Source: Acidobacteriota bacterium (lineage in GTDB: Bacteria > Acidobacteriota > UBA6911 > RPQK01 > DATIPO01). From it: DNA of 64,000 bases. The translations under genes were made by a program, and so were the position numbers. The stretch lies in contig DATIPQ010000110.1 of assembly GCA_035471785.1 (NCBI GenBank), positions 1 to 64,000 of the forward strand. Direction: 5' to 3'. Positions 15,637 through 25,469 of the stretch are shown one piece after another (within the stretch, counting starts at the first letter, position 1; each line of letters begins with the position of its first letter). The notes under the pieces were generated by a model. The model saw only the letters and a list, made by a program, of their open reading frames with translations. It ran no database searches and was not told where the DNA came from.

Positions 15637-18600
15637 ATGAAAGTGATTCGTATTGCGATCGTCCTCTTGATCGCCGGCGCACTATCCATCGCCCCCGCGT
15701 TTTCCCAGGCTGCCAGCGGCTCGATTTCGGGCACGGTGCGCGACGCCTCGGGCGCGGCGGTGCCGGGCGCCGAAGTCAAGGTGACGAGCGTCGCCTCAGG
15801 GCGCGAATGGAACACTGTCACCAGCGATGTCGGCTCCTTTGCGGTGCCGTCCTTGATTCCCGGCGCGTACACCGTTGAGGTGAGCTTGACCGGTTTCAAA
15901 ACCTTTGTCGCCGAAGGCGTCAAAGTCAACGTGGGTGAAGAGTTCTCCATCGTCGCGACTCTTGAGATCGGAGACATCTCCGAAACCGTGACAGTTACCT
16001 CAGGTGTCGACTTGGTCGCCACCTCAGACACTCAGATTTCCACCACCATTCAGAAGCGGCAGATCGACGATTTGCCTCTCAACGGACGCAACCCGCTGGC
16101 TTTGATCACCTTGAACGCGGGTACCGCCAACAACGGCTTGACGGGGACTTCCATCGCCGGCGTCCGGATTTCCTTCGTGAACATCAGCCAGGATGGCGTC
16201 AACATCCAGGACAACTTCATCCGTTCCAACGCCTCCACCTTCACGCCTAACCGGCTGACCCAGTCGCAAGTCGGCGAGTTCAGCCTCACCACCCAGAACC
16301 AGGGTGTCTCTTCGGGATTCGGTTCTTCCCAGGTCAACTTCGTGACCCCCTCGGGAACCAACCAGCTTCACGGAGACGTCTACTGGGTGCACCGCAATGA
16401 CGCGGCTGCCGCCACCAGTTTTTTCAACAACCTGAACGGTGTCGAGCAACCCAGCTTGATCCGCAACCAGGTGGGATTTTCGGTCAGCGGCCCCGTTGTC
16501 AAGGACAAGTTGCTCTTCTACGCCAACTTGGACCTCTTCCGCGAGCGTACCCAGACCGGGACCCGTGCCACCATCCTGAGCCCTGACGCCCGTCAAGGCA
16601 TCTACACCTACACCACTACGGGCGCGGACGGCATCCCTGCCGGCCAAACCCGCCAGATCGACTTGCTCGCTCTGCGCGGACTAAGCCTGGATCCGACCAT
16701 TCAGCAGTTGCTGGCGGAAGTGCCTTCCACCTTCAACGACTTCCAGGTGGGTGACGGCGTCAACACCGGCGGCTTCTTCTTCAACCAAGGGAGCAACGAA
16801 GACCGCGAACAGTGGGGCTTCCGCCTCGACTACAACCTCAACGACCAGCATTCCTTCGAGGGAATTTTCCGCGACACCAGCGTCATCAACGAGCGTCCTG
16901 ACATCGACAGCAGCTTCAGAACGACCCCGTTGGTTTTCACTGACAGCGGTCCTCGGTTCTTCTCGACGGCTTGGAACTGGGCTGTCACGCCCACCTTCCT
17001 CAACCAGGTCCGCTTCGGCGCCAACCTGAGCCCGGTGGTCTTCGAAACCGATCAGCAATTCCCGCGCGGTTTCAAGATCTCCACGGCCAGCTTCACTACC
17101 AACGAGACCAACTTCGAGCGCCAGGGACGCGACACCGACACCTGGAACTTCGCCGACAACGCCAGTTGGCAGCGGGGAGCCCACTCCTTCCGCTTCGGCT
17201 TCCAGGGACAGTCGGTCCGCATCAATTCCTTCGCCGGATTCAACGTCTTCCAGGACGTGACCCTGGGAACGGACGCCACTAACGGCTTCGGCCTCAGCGC
17301 CGACGAATTCCCCGGCGGCATCAGCAGTTCTTCTTTGAACCGCGCCGACGACATCCTGGCCGACTTGGGCGGGATTCTGGACGACACGACCTTGGAATTC
17401 AACGTCCTCTCGCGCGACAACCCGATGTTCGAGAACGCTGCTGACGACTTCAACTGGATCTATGACGTCTATGGCTTCTACTTCGGGGACGCCTGGCGTG
17501 TGAGCCCCCGCCTGACCCTCAACCTGGGTCTGCGCTGGGAGTATTACGACCAGTTGAGGGAGCGCGATAACCTGATCACTCAGACCACTCTCGGCCCCGG
17601 CGGCGACGCTGTGGCCGGCGTGCTCGATCCCAACGGCGGCGTCGATTTCGTTGACAAGCTGATCAACAACGAAAACAACAACTTCGCCCCCACCGTGGGT
17701 TTTGCCTGGGACATCTTCGGAGACGGCAAGACGGCCGTCCGCGGATCCTACGGCATCTCCTACGCCAACGACGAAGTGCAGCGCGCTCCCGGCAATGCCA
17801 TCAACCGCTTCGGTATCGCCGCCACGGTGACCAGGGACGACCTGACCGGATTGCTTTCGGACGGCGTTCCCACCGTGAACGCTCCGGCCTTCAAGCTGCC
17901 GCTCAGCTTCGTCGACGACATCACCAACCCGGCTTCGCCGTTCTTCGTCACGACCAACCCGGCCGCCTTCAACGTCGACCCCAATCTGAAGGTTCCCTAC
18001 ATTCAGACCTGGAGCTTCGGCATTCAGCGCGAAGTGGGCTGGGACACGGCTGTCGAGGTCCGCTACGTGGGTACCCGGGCCGTCGACCTGGTGCGGTCTT
18101 TCGACTTCAACCAGGTGCGGGTGCGCGAGTCGGGCTTCTTGACCGACTTCATCAACGCCCAGAACAACGCCGCATTGGCCCAAGCCGCCGGCCTGGGATT
18201 CAACCCCGCCTTCAACGCCAGTATTCCGGGCAGCGTTCCGCTTCCGGTCTTCGATCAGTTGGCCTTCGGCGGACTGTTGAACAACGGGACTATCCGCACT
18301 TTCATTCAGCGCGGTGAGCCTGGAGAGCTGATGGCCATCTACTTCACCAACGGGCTTTGCGGCAACGTGCTGTGCGGCGCCAACCCTAACGTGTTCGTGG
18401 CCGACGTCGTGACCAACCAGGGCTTCTCCAAGTACCATGGCGGAATCATCGACGTGCGCCGTCGCTTCTCCGACGGCCTGCTCTTCAACGCCAACTACAC
18501 GTTCTCCAAGTCGCTGACCAACGCCTCGGGTGTGGGACAGACCAACTTCGAGCCTATCCTCGATCTGGCCAACCCCGACTACGACGTCTCCCGGGCGGTC

Positions 18601-19206
18601 TTCGACATCACCCACAACTTCAACGCCAATTTCGTCTATGAACTGCCTATCGGCAGCGGGCACCGAGTGAGTTCCAGCAATGGATTCGTCAACAAGGTCC
18701 TGAGCGGATGGCAGATCAATTCGATCTTCAATTGGCGCAGCGGCGATCCCTTCGGCATCATGTCCAACCGCGGTACGCTTAACCGTGCCGGCCGCTCCAA
18801 CGGCCGCAACACGGCTTCCAGCAACCTGGACAATTCCGCCATCAGGGATCTGATCGGGGTGTCCAACGGCCCCAGCGGTCCGATCTTCATCGATCCGTCG
18901 CTGGGCGGCACCACCTTCACGCACCCCGCTCCCGGTCAACTTGGAAACCTTGAGACGCTGGCCTTCAACGGTCCCAACAACTTCAACTGGGACTTCGGCA
19001 TCATCAAGCGCACCCACGTGACCGAGGATGTCAACGTCGAGTTCCGTGCCGAGTTCTTCAACTTCACGAACCACACCAACTTCGGCATCGGCAACTCCGC
19101 CCAGACTTCCAATACTCTGGAGCTGGACCACTCCACGTTCGGTCAAATCACCGGCACCAACACTGCCGCCCGTGTTACCCAGTTCTCGCTCAAGATCAAC
19201 TTCTAA
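15637..19206 (+). CDS. TonB-dependent receptor, Oar-like, with N-terminal carboxypeptidase-regulatory domain
   Basis: This 1189-residue outer-membrane protein imports an unknown large substrate using TonB energy. It has a signal peptide (IAIVLLIAGALSIAPAFSQA) and a carboxypeptidase-regulatory beta-sandwich at about 26-112 (GSISGTVRDASGAAVPGAEV ... PGAYTVEVSLTGF). A plug domain begins near 125 and contains DDLPLNGRNPLALITL, typical of acidobacterial members. A long beta-barrel ends in the correct outer-membrane signature QFSLKINF with terminal Phe. An ATG at 15637 with AGGGGAGG upstream sets the start; a TTG one codon earlier is not needed. A perfect-stem terminator follows. Receptors of this class often take up glycans or peptides, but substrate cannot be read from sequence. 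Confidence 0.95.
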   Translation: MKVIRIAIVLLIAGALSIAPAFSQAASGSISGTVRDASGAAVPGAEVKVTSVASGREWNTVTSDVGSFAVPSLIPGAYTVEVSLTGFKTFVAEGVKVNVGEEFSIVATLEIGDISETVTVTSGVDLVATSDTQISTTIQKRQIDDLPLNGRNPLALITLNAGTANNGLTGTSIAGVRISFVNISQDGVNIQDNFIRSNASTFTPNRLTQSQVGEFSLTTQNQGVSSGFGSSQVNFVTPSGTNQLHGDVYWVHRNDAAAATSFFNNLNGVEQPSLIRNQVGFSVSGPVVKDKLLFYANLDLFRERTQTGTRATILSPDARQGIYTYTTTGADGIPAGQTRQIDLLALRGLSLDPTIQQLLAEVPSTFNDFQVGDGVNTGGFFFNQGSNEDREQWGFRLDYNLNDQHSFEGIFRDTSVINERPDIDSSFRTTPLVFTDSGPRFFSTAWNWAVTPTFLNQVRFGANLSPVVFETDQQFPRGFKISTASFTTNETNFERQGRDTDTWNFADNASWQRGAHSFRFGFQGQSVRINSFAGFNVFQDVTLGTDATNGFGLSADEFPGGISSSSLNRADDILADLGGILDDTTLEFNVLSRDNPMFENAADDFNWIYDVYGFYFGDAWRVSPRLTLNLGLRWEYYDQLRERDNLITQTTLGPGGDAVAGVLDPNGGVDFVDKLINNENNNFAPTVGFAWDIFGDGKTAVRGSYGISYANDEVQRAPGNAINRFGIAATVTRDDLTGLLSDGVPTVNAPAFKLPLSFVDDITNPASPFFVTTNPAAFNVDPNLKVPYIQTWSFGIQREVGWDTAVEVRYVGTRAVDLVRSFDFNQVRVRESGFLTDFINAQNNAALAQAAGLGFNPAFNASIPGSVPLPVFDQLAFGGLLNNGTIRTFIQRGEPGELMAIYFTNGLCGNVLCGANPNVFVADVVTNQGFSKYHGGIIDVRRRFSDGLLFNANYTFSKSLTNASGVGQTNFEPILDLANPDYDVSRAVFDITHNFNANFVYELPIGSGHRVSSSNGFVNKVLSGWQINSIFNWRSGDPFGIMSNRGTLNRAGRSNGRNTASSNLDNSAIRDLIGVSNGPSGPIFIDPSLGGTTFTHPAPGQLGNLETLAFNGPNNFNWDFGIIKRTHVTEDVNVEFRAEFFNFTNHTNFGIGNSAQTSNTLELDHSTFGQITGTNTAARVTQFSLKINF

Positions 19207-19226
19207 GCTAAGACTGGTGTAGACTA

Positions 19227-19260
19227 AAAGTCCGCCGGGCTCACCCGCCCGGCGGACTTT
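19227..19260 (+). terminator. Rho-independent terminator after the receptor gene
   Basis: A perfect 14-bp stem (AAAGTCCGCCGGGC with its reverse complement) surrounds a six-base loop. The A-run and T-run are at the ends. It lies 20 bp after the receptor stop codon, separating it from the following secreted-protein gene. Confidence 0.9.
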
Positions 19261-19292
19261 CTCGTTTACAGACACCTTTCCAAGGAGTTGAC

Positions 19293-20183
19293 ATGTCGAG
19301 CATTCCCCCATCCATCAAGCGGGTGCTTTGGCTGAGCTTGGCCGCGGCCTTGTCGGTAGCCCTCTCTGCCGTCCTCTGGACGCACAAAGCGGATGCCAAG
19401 GAGAAAATGGAGCCGGAAGAGCTCATCCAGCGCCATTTGAACAGCATCGGCGAGGAAAGCGCCGTCCGCCAGCGCAACAACATCTGGGCTGAAGGCACCG
19501 GGAGGCTGGAGATCGTCTCTCCCGGAGAAGGAACCGCCGAGGGCGTTGTGCAACTGGTCTCCCGAGACGGCGACCTGCGCTACAGTTTCGCGGTGGCCCG
19601 CGCTGACTACAACGGCGAAGGGGCCGTGGTGGAAGACGGCAAGGTGACGGTCGCCTATGCGACTCCCGGAGAGCGCTCCTTTCTAGGAGAGTTTCTCTTC
19701 TCCCAGAAAGTCGTCCTGCAGGAAGGCCTCTTCGGAGGGGTCTTGTCGGCGGCTTGGCCACTGGCCGACGACCTGGAAGCCCGCAAGAACGCCCCTAAAC
19801 TCAAGTATCAGGGCAGCAAGAAGTTCGGCAACACGAAGGCCCATGTCCTGCGTTATGAGCCGCGGCGGACAAGCGTCAAGATCACGCTCTATTTCGACGA
19901 GGAGAACTTTACTCACCTGGGCACCGAGTATGAGCTGCGAGTGCCCGCTCCGCCCTCGGCCACGCCGACCGATACCGCGCGTCTGCGCGACAGCCGCATC
20001 CACGTGATCGAGTATTTCTCCGACTTTAAGGAAGTGGACGGATTCTATCTGCCCACGCAATGGAAGGTCGAGCACAACCTCTTCGGAAACGGGCCCGGCA
20101 CCCTGTGGCAGTGGATTCATCGCTTCGAGCGGATCGTCCACGGCGCCGAATTGCCCGCCAACGCCTTTGCCATCAGCGAATAG
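19293..20183 (+). CDS. Secreted LolA-like/outer-membrane lipoprotein-sorting-like protein
   Basis: The 296-residue protein has a signal peptide (SLAAALSVALSAVLW) followed by EPEELIQRHLNSIGEESA, a start typical of acidobacterial proteins related to the LolA/LolB fold. The mature region is rich in beta-strands (GEGAVVEDGKVTVAYATPGE; AHVLRYEPRRTSVKITLYFD) with a C-terminal EYFSDFKEVDGFYLPTQWKVEH block, which is the pattern of outer-membrane lipoprotein-sorting-like proteins. Ligand unknown. CAAGGAG lies 6 bases before the ATG. It is downstream of the receptor terminator and 109 bp before the GWxTD gene. Confidence 0.65.
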   Translation: MSSIPPSIKRVLWLSLAAALSVALSAVLWTHKADAKEKMEPEELIQRHLNSIGEESAVRQRNNIWAEGTGRLEIVSPGEGTAEGVVQLVSRDGDLRYSFAVARADYNGEGAVVEDGKVTVAYATPGERSFLGEFLFSQKVVLQEGLFGGVLSAAWPLADDLEARKNAPKLKYQGSKKFGNTKAHVLRYEPRRTSVKITLYFDEENFTHLGTEYELRVPAPPSATPTDTARLRDSRIHVIEYFSDFKEVDGFYLPTQWKVEHNLFGNGPGTLWQWIHRFERIVHGAELPANAFAISE

Positions 20184-20292
20184 GCCGGGAAGGCCTTCCG
20201 CCGCACAGCGCCCCTCAATCTGAAACTTCGGCGGGCGCTAGCCGTCGATAGCTTAGAAGGCTAACGAGCAGAGACATTTTCGGAGCAGCACG

Positions 20293-21939
20293 ATGAGCAT
20301 TAACCCCAACAGCAAATCATTCACAGAACGGATACTACTGATCCTGCTGATCTGCTTCTTCGGCTTCTCGGGGCTGCAAGCCCAATCCAGCGAGGAAGGC
20401 GAGGACTACTACAAGAAATGGCTCCAGCAGGACGTCGTCTATATCATCACCCCGGAAGAGAAGGAGGTTTTTCTCGACCTGGCAACACCTGAAGAAAAGG
20501 ACCAGTTCATCGAGCAGTTCTGGCGGCGGCGCGACACCGATCCCACCACGGCCATCAACGAGGCCAAAGAGGAGCACTACCGGCGCATCGCCTACGCCAA
20601 CGAGAACTTCCACTCGGGCGTTGCCGGATGGAGGACCGACCGGGGCATGATCTACATCCGCTTCGGCGAACCCACCGGCATCGAAAAGTATCCCGAAGGC
20701 GGAACCTACGCCCGCAAGCCCGAAGAGGGCGGAGGATCGACCTGGGTCCATCCCTTCGAGGTCTGGTTTTACAACCACCTGCCAGGAGTAGGTTCGGGTA
20801 TCGAGATCGAGTTCGTGGACGTCTCCCGTACCAACGAATACCGCATCGCCACCAATTCAGACACCAAGGACGCCCACTTCCTCATTCCCACAGCCGGCTA
20901 CACCCTGGGTGAGATCCTGGGAACCGTCAATCGCCGCGACCGCGTCACCAACACCAACCTGGGCAACCCCATCGCCTACGATCCCGCCACCAGGCCGCTG
21001 CGCTACCGCGACTACCCCATGAACCGGCTGATCGAGCTGTACAAGCTTCAGAGCGCTCCCACCACCGATTACAGCGACCTGCAGAAGATCGTCTCGACGC
21101 GCGTGCAGTACGAGCAGTTGGACTTCGATGTCCGCTCGGATTACATCCACGCCTCCGAGAACTTCTCCATGGTTCCGGTCACCCTCTTCATCGACAACAA
21201 GAACCTGACCTTCGAAGCCCATCGCCATGAGGAAAGCCTCATGGCGGCCAATCTCGAGATCTACGGTCAGGTCGAAACCCTGGGCGGACGCATCGCCTAC
21301 ACATTCGAAGAAGACATCGAGCGGATCGTCGAGAAATCCCGTCTCGAGTCTGATCTGGCCGGCTACTCCATGTTCCAGAAGTCGCTGCCTCTTCAGCCCG
21401 GACGTTACAAGCTTTCGATGGCTGTCAAGGACAAGGCCTCCGAGTTGACCGGCACCAAAGACCACCTGCTTCTGGTTCCCAAGGCCGGAACAGAGGGTCT
21501 GCGCTCCAGCAGCGTCATTCTGGCCCAGCAGGTCACCCGCCTGGAGGAGCCCGACTTCAGCCAGCCGTTCGTGATGGGGCAATTCAAGGTGGTTCCGGCT
21601 GAGGACGACCGCTTCTCGGCCCAGGAACAGTACGCCTTTGCCTACTTCGAGGTCTACAACCTGGCCCTCGACCAGGCTGCTCAGAAGCCCTCGGTTGAAG
21701 TCGAAATCAGGCTTTTCAAGGACGGCGAGGAGTTGATACCCTGGTCTCAGATCGAAGCCGGCGTGGGATGGGAATTCGATGGTGACCGTTTGCTGGTCTA
21801 CAAGACCATTCCCTTCGCGGGACTGCAAGAAGGCAAGTACCGCATGGATGTCCGGGTCACCGACCAGGTGGCGGCACAGAACCTGACCGAGACGGTCGAC
21901 TTCGTGCTTACCGATTCCAGTTCGATACCGGCCCAGTAG
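20293..21939 (+). CDS. Secreted GWxTD-domain protein
   Basis: The 548-residue protein has a signal peptide (ILLILLICFFGFSGLQAQ). The GWxTD domain follows at about residues 35-190: YYKKWLQQDVVYIITPEEKEVF, then QFWRRRDTDPTTAINEAKEEHYRRIAYAN, then GWRTDRGMIYIRFGEP. The C-terminal half is beta-rich and ends with PSVEVEIRLFKDGEE and KYRMDVRVTDQ repeats that look like immunoglobulin-type strands. GWxTD proteins are common in Acidobacteriota and Bacteroidota; their function is not known. The ATG at 20293 is preceded only by a weak GGAGCA site. Confidence 0.85.
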   Translation: MSINPNSKSFTERILLILLICFFGFSGLQAQSSEEGEDYYKKWLQQDVVYIITPEEKEVFLDLATPEEKDQFIEQFWRRRDTDPTTAINEAKEEHYRRIAYANENFHSGVAGWRTDRGMIYIRFGEPTGIEKYPEGGTYARKPEEGGGSTWVHPFEVWFYNHLPGVGSGIEIEFVDVSRTNEYRIATNSDTKDAHFLIPTAGYTLGEILGTVNRRDRVTNTNLGNPIAYDPATRPLRYRDYPMNRLIELYKLQSAPTTDYSDLQKIVSTRVQYEQLDFDVRSDYIHASENFSMVPVTLFIDNKNLTFEAHRHEESLMAANLEIYGQVETLGGRIAYTFEEDIERIVEKSRLESDLAGYSMFQKSLPLQPGRYKLSMAVKDKASELTGTKDHLLLVPKAGTEGLRSSSVILAQQVTRLEEPDFSQPFVMGQFKVVPAEDDRFSAQEQYAFAYFEVYNLALDQAAQKPSVEVEIRLFKDGEELIPWSQIEAGVGWEFDGDRLLVYKTIPFAGLQEGKYRMDVRVTDQVAAQNLTETVDFVLTDSSSIPAQ

Positions 21940-21962
21940 ACCGACAAGCGAAACCCAAAGAA

Positions 21963-21995
21963 GCGTCACGCCCCGCTCAGGCCGGGGCGCGACGC
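21963..21995 (+). terminator. Strong GC hairpin after the GWxTD gene
   Basis: GCGTCACGCCCCG pairs with CGGGGCGCGACGC (one mismatch) around a seven-base loop. No T-run follows, so it may be a Rho-dependent or processing site rather than a classical terminator. It lies 24 bp after the GWxTD stop and 27 bp before the YfhO-like start. Confidence 0.45.
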
Positions 21996-22021
21996 CGCCG
22001 CATTCTCTCCGAGGACGCGAT

Positions 22022-24511
22022 GTGAACGCCCATCGGGCCGCCATCCTGATCTGTCTGCTGCTGTCTCTGGGACTCTTCGCCGACGCGCTCCTTCCCTCCC
22101 GAACTCTGCTGCCCGCCGGATTCCTCTACCAACGCCAACCCTGGGCCTCTGAGCATCCCAATCTGGCCGGCGATCCCGCTCAACAGTACGACCTGCTTTA
22201 CCAGTTCTATCCCTGGGCCCTCTTTTTCCGGGAGTCGATGCTCAGCGGCCAGCTCCCCCTGTGGGACCCGCACACCTATCTGGGGACGCCTTTCTGGGCC
22301 AATCCCCAGACCGCCGTGCTCTTTCCGGGGACCTGGCTGCACCTGGCGGTTCCTCCTGAGACGTCCTTCACCCTGCTCTTCATGCTCAAGGCGGCTCTGG
22401 CCCTGACGGGGATGTTCTTGTGGCTGCGCCGCCGGGGACTCCCGCCTCCCGCTTCGCTGCTGGGAGCCGCGGTTTTCGCCCTTTCCACTCACACCCTGGT
22501 TTCGCTGGCCTTCCCTTACTCCAGCGTCAGCGTGCTCTTTCCTTGGGCGCTGCTGGCCCTGGACCGCCTGCTGGAACGATGCCACGCGGGTCCCTCCTGG
22601 GGCCCTTGGGCCGCTCTGGCCTTGGCTTGCGCCTTGCTCGTCTCGGCGGGCCAGCCGCAGTCGGCCTTGGCCGCTTTTCTGGCCCTGGCTCTCTTCGGCC
22701 TGCTGCGCCTCCTGCGGCCTCCTCCCCATTGGCCGTCAGCCGCCTCGCCCTCCTGGCGACACCGGCTGCGGACAGCCCTGCTGGCGGCGTCAGCCGCTTG
22801 TGCCGGGGCGCTGCTGTGCGCCGTGCAATGGCTGCCCGCTCTCGACTACAAAGCCGAGGGACTGGTGGGCGAGGGGCCGCGCATCATCTCTTCAGGACTG
22901 CCCTACCTGCCGGGAAACCTGCTCAACTTCCTCGTCCCCGACCTCTTCGGTTCGCCCCTCAGGGGCGACTTCTGGGGATTCCCCGGATATCACGACGCCG
23001 CCTTTTATTCCTCTCTGACGGCTCTGCTGCTGGCGCCCTTCGCCTTCCTGCGTCCCCGATCGCCCCAGGGGCCCCTCTTTGCCGCCCTCCTGGCAGCGCT
23101 GTCGCTCGGAATCATGCTGGGGCTTGCTCCCCTGGAGAACCTCCTGGACTTGCCCGGCCTGGACCTGATCCGCCGCAACAAAATGGCTTTTCTGGCCGTT
23201 TTCGCCCTGGCCATGATGGCGGGCCAGGGCTGTCATCACCTGACCGGCGGCAAGCCGCCCCGCGCCGCCGACCGCGGCGCCTCATCCTGGAAGCTGCTTG
23301 CAGCCTGGGGAGTCGTTCTGCTCCTGGCGCTGTGGGCGGCTCTCCTCTACTTCCAGGCCGAACGCCTGCACTTCAGCGGCCAGACCCTCCTCGAAGGCGC
23401 GCCCTGGATGGCTCTGGCCGTTATGGCCGCCGGGCTGGCAACGCTGTTCTTGGCGCCTTATCGATGGCGCGGGTGGCTGCTGGCCGGGTTGGTTTGCGGC
23501 GAGTTGTTCCTGATGGGCTACGCCAAGAATCCGCGTGGAAGCGCCCCAGCGCTGTACCCGCCTTTGCCCCGTCTGCGCCAGCAACTTCAAGGAGAGTTGC
23601 CGCGCCTCTATTCCACCCGCCACACCCTGCTGGCTCCTAACTCTTCCATGGTCTACGGCCTGCAGGACGTGCGCGGATACGATGTCATGACGCCCCGCAA
23701 CCTCTTCCGCTTCATGCAGGCCATCGATCCTTCTCTGGGTGACGAGTGGACGGCACTTCAAGCCCTTGACCGTAATGCCATGCATCCTCAGCGGCGCATG
23801 ACCCTGGCTTTCGACCGCGCCCTGGCATCTTCCTGGGGCCCTGCCCTGGAAGGCTATCTGAAAAGCGAGTCCTACTGGTCGGTTACGGCCGCCAGCATCA
23901 CCCGCCCTCACCTCTTCAACCGGCTCAACGTCGAATGGCTGTGGACGCGGGATGGAGAGGCGCCGGCGGGCTATCAGCCGGTGGAGGAGAGCGGCCCCGT
24001 GAGGCTCTACCGCAATCCCTTGGCGCAGCCCGCCCGGCTCTTCTTCAAATGGCGCCATGCCGATGGCCCCCAACAAGCCTTGCAGCGGCTGCAAAGCTTG
24101 CAGGACGCTGAAACCGCCCTCATCGAATCCGGCTCGGACGATCTCGCCGTACCTGCCCAAGGGCAGGCAGCAACCGACGCGCCCCCCTCCTGGGATCTGC
24201 TTGAAAGGTCCAACCAGCGCCGTCTGTACCGTGTCTCCACGCCGGCTCCGGCCCTCTTTGTCGAGTTCGAACGCCACAGTCCTGGATGGCTCGTCAAGAC
24301 CGATGGGGAGGAAAGACCGGCCCTGCGCGTCGATTCCCTCTTCCGAGGCGTGCTGCTGCCTCCCGGCCGGCATCGCGTGGAATTCTCCTACCGGCCCGCC
24401 TCTTTTAGCCGAGGCGCCATCCTCAGCCTCCTGGCTCTGCTGCTGGTGTTAGGGGCAGCGCTGGCCGCCCCAAGCCGAAAAGCCCTTGCGGGCGTCCGTA
24501 AAAGTAGATAA
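22022..24511 (+). CDS. YfhO-family multispanning membrane protein
   Basis: The 829-residue protein has about eleven to thirteen hydrophobic segments in its first 500 residues. Early conserved motifs are AGDPAQQYDLLYQFYPW and GQLPLWDPHTYLGTPFWANPQ, the signature of YfhO-like (GT-C related) proteins that act as or with membrane glycosyltransferases. A soluble region at about 505-795 ends in HSPGWLVKTDGEERPALRVD and LPPGRHRVEFSYRP, followed by a final membrane helix and a basic tail. Function is probably extracytoplasmic glycosylation of polymers or proteins. The GTG start at 22022 is weakly supported by GAGG; the overlapping ATG at 22020 runs straight into a stop. Confidence 0.85.
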   Translation: MNAHRAAILICLLLSLGLFADALLPSRTLLPAGFLYQRQPWASEHPNLAGDPAQQYDLLYQFYPWALFFRESMLSGQLPLWDPHTYLGTPFWANPQTAVLFPGTWLHLAVPPETSFTLLFMLKAALALTGMFLWLRRRGLPPPASLLGAAVFALSTHTLVSLAFPYSSVSVLFPWALLALDRLLERCHAGPSWGPWAALALACALLVSAGQPQSALAAFLALALFGLLRLLRPPPHWPSAASPSWRHRLRTALLAASAACAGALLCAVQWLPALDYKAEGLVGEGPRIISSGLPYLPGNLLNFLVPDLFGSPLRGDFWGFPGYHDAAFYSSLTALLLAPFAFLRPRSPQGPLFAALLAALSLGIMLGLAPLENLLDLPGLDLIRRNKMAFLAVFALAMMAGQGCHHLTGGKPPRAADRGASSWKLLAAWGVVLLLALWAALLYFQAERLHFSGQTLLEGAPWMALAVMAAGLATLFLAPYRWRGWLLAGLVCGELFLMGYAKNPRGSAPALYPPLPRLRQQLQGELPRLYSTRHTLLAPNSSMVYGLQDVRGYDVMTPRNLFRFMQAIDPSLGDEWTALQALDRNAMHPQRRMTLAFDRALASSWGPALEGYLKSESYWSVTAASITRPHLFNRLNVEWLWTRDGEAPAGYQPVEESGPVRLYRNPLAQPARLFFKWRHADGPQQALQRLQSLQDAETALIESGSDDLAVPAQGQAATDAPPSWDLLERSNQRRLYRVSTPAPALFVEFERHSPGWLVKTDGEERPALRVDSLFRGVLLPPGRHRVEFSYRPASFSRGAILSLLALLLVLGAALAAPSRKALAGVRKSR

Positions 24512-24575
24512 CGCGAGTTGCAGATCTTGGCAGTATCTCGCAGACTAAAGGCTCACCAACCAGGAGAAAACAGAG

Positions 24576-25466
24576 ATGAAGAGAACGCGTATCATTACCA
24601 TAGTCGGGCTTTTTTTCTTGCTGCTTGCGTCGGTTTCGGCTGCCCAGGACTTTTCTCAAGTCGAAATCGAGGCCACCCACGTATCCGGAAGCGTCCACAT
24701 GCTGGTGGGACAGGGCGGCAATATCGGCGTGACGGTGGGCGAAGACGGCATCATGATCGTGGACGACCAGTTCGCCCCGCTGGCCGACAAGATCAGGGCG
24801 GCGCTGAAAGACCTCAACAGCGGCGACCTCAAGTTCGTCCTCAACACCCACTGGCACTGGGACCACACGGGCGGCAACCAGGAGTTCGGCAAAGAGGCCA
24901 CCATCATCGCCCACCACAACGTGCGCAAGCGGCTGAGCACGACCCAGAACGTGCGCGGACGCGTGGTGGAGCCTTCACCTCCTGAAGCCTGGCCCGTCAT
25001 CACCTTCGACGAATCGGTGTCAATCCACTTCAACGGCGAAACCATCGAGGTCATGCACCTGCCCCATGGACACACCGACGGCGACTCCATCATCTACTTC
25101 ACCGGATCGAAAGTGGTGCACATGGGCGACCATTTCTTCAACGGCTTCTTTCCCTTCGTCGACCTGGACAGCGGAGGAGACGTGCGCGGCTACGCCGAGA
25201 ACGTGCAGCAGGTTCTGGAGATGATCCCCGACGACGTCAAGGTCATCCCCGGCCACGGCCCCCTGGCCGACAAGGCCGACCTGCGCCGCTTCCACGGAAT
25301 GATGCTGGACACCATAGCCACCGTCGAGGTGCACATGGCCGACGGCAAGAGCCTGGAGGAGATCAAAGAAGCCGGCTTGGACCCGAAGTGGGAATCCTGG
25401 GGCAAGTTCTTCATCAACGAGGACGCCTGGATCGAAACCATCCACGCCAGCTTGAGCCGTGAGTGA
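24576..25466 (+). CDS. Secreted metallo-beta-lactamase-fold hydrolase
   Basis: The 296-residue protein has a signal peptide (ITIVGLFFLLLASVSAAQ) and an MBL fold. The metal-binding motif is THWHWDHTGG (His92, His94, Asp96, His97). Further ligands are in LPHGHTDGDSIIYF, HMGDHFFNG and VIPGHGPLADK, giving a complete binuclear site. It resembles quinoprotein-relay-type or B3-like periplasmic MBL hydrolases; substrate unknown, and beta-lactamase activity should not be assumed. CAGGAGAAAA lies before the ATG. It is convergent with the EEP-family gene, with only three bases between their stop codons. Confidence 0.92.
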   Translation: MKRTRIITIVGLFFLLLASVSAAQDFSQVEIEATHVSGSVHMLVGQGGNIGVTVGEDGIMIVDDQFAPLADKIRAALKDLNSGDLKFVLNTHWHWDHTGGNQEFGKEATIIAHHNVRKRLSTTQNVRGRVVEPSPPEAWPVITFDESVSIHFNGETIEVMHLPHGHTDGDSIIYFTGSKVVHMGDHFFNGFFPFVDLDSGGDVRGYAENVQQVLEMIPDDVKVIPGHGPLADKADLRRFHGMMLDTIATVEVHMADGKSLEEIKEAGLDPKWESWGKFFINEDAWIETIHASLSRE

Positions 25467-25469
25467 TAA

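Noticed and set aside
16681-19311. 876-codon minus-strand open frame across the TonB-dependent receptor
   Set aside because: It is antisense to a receptor with signal peptide, plug motif and correct C-terminal strand.
24533-24551. TTGGCAGTATCTCGCA upstream of the MBL gene as a second sigma-54 site
   Set aside because: Only nine bases separate GG from GC, while sigma-54 needs ten.
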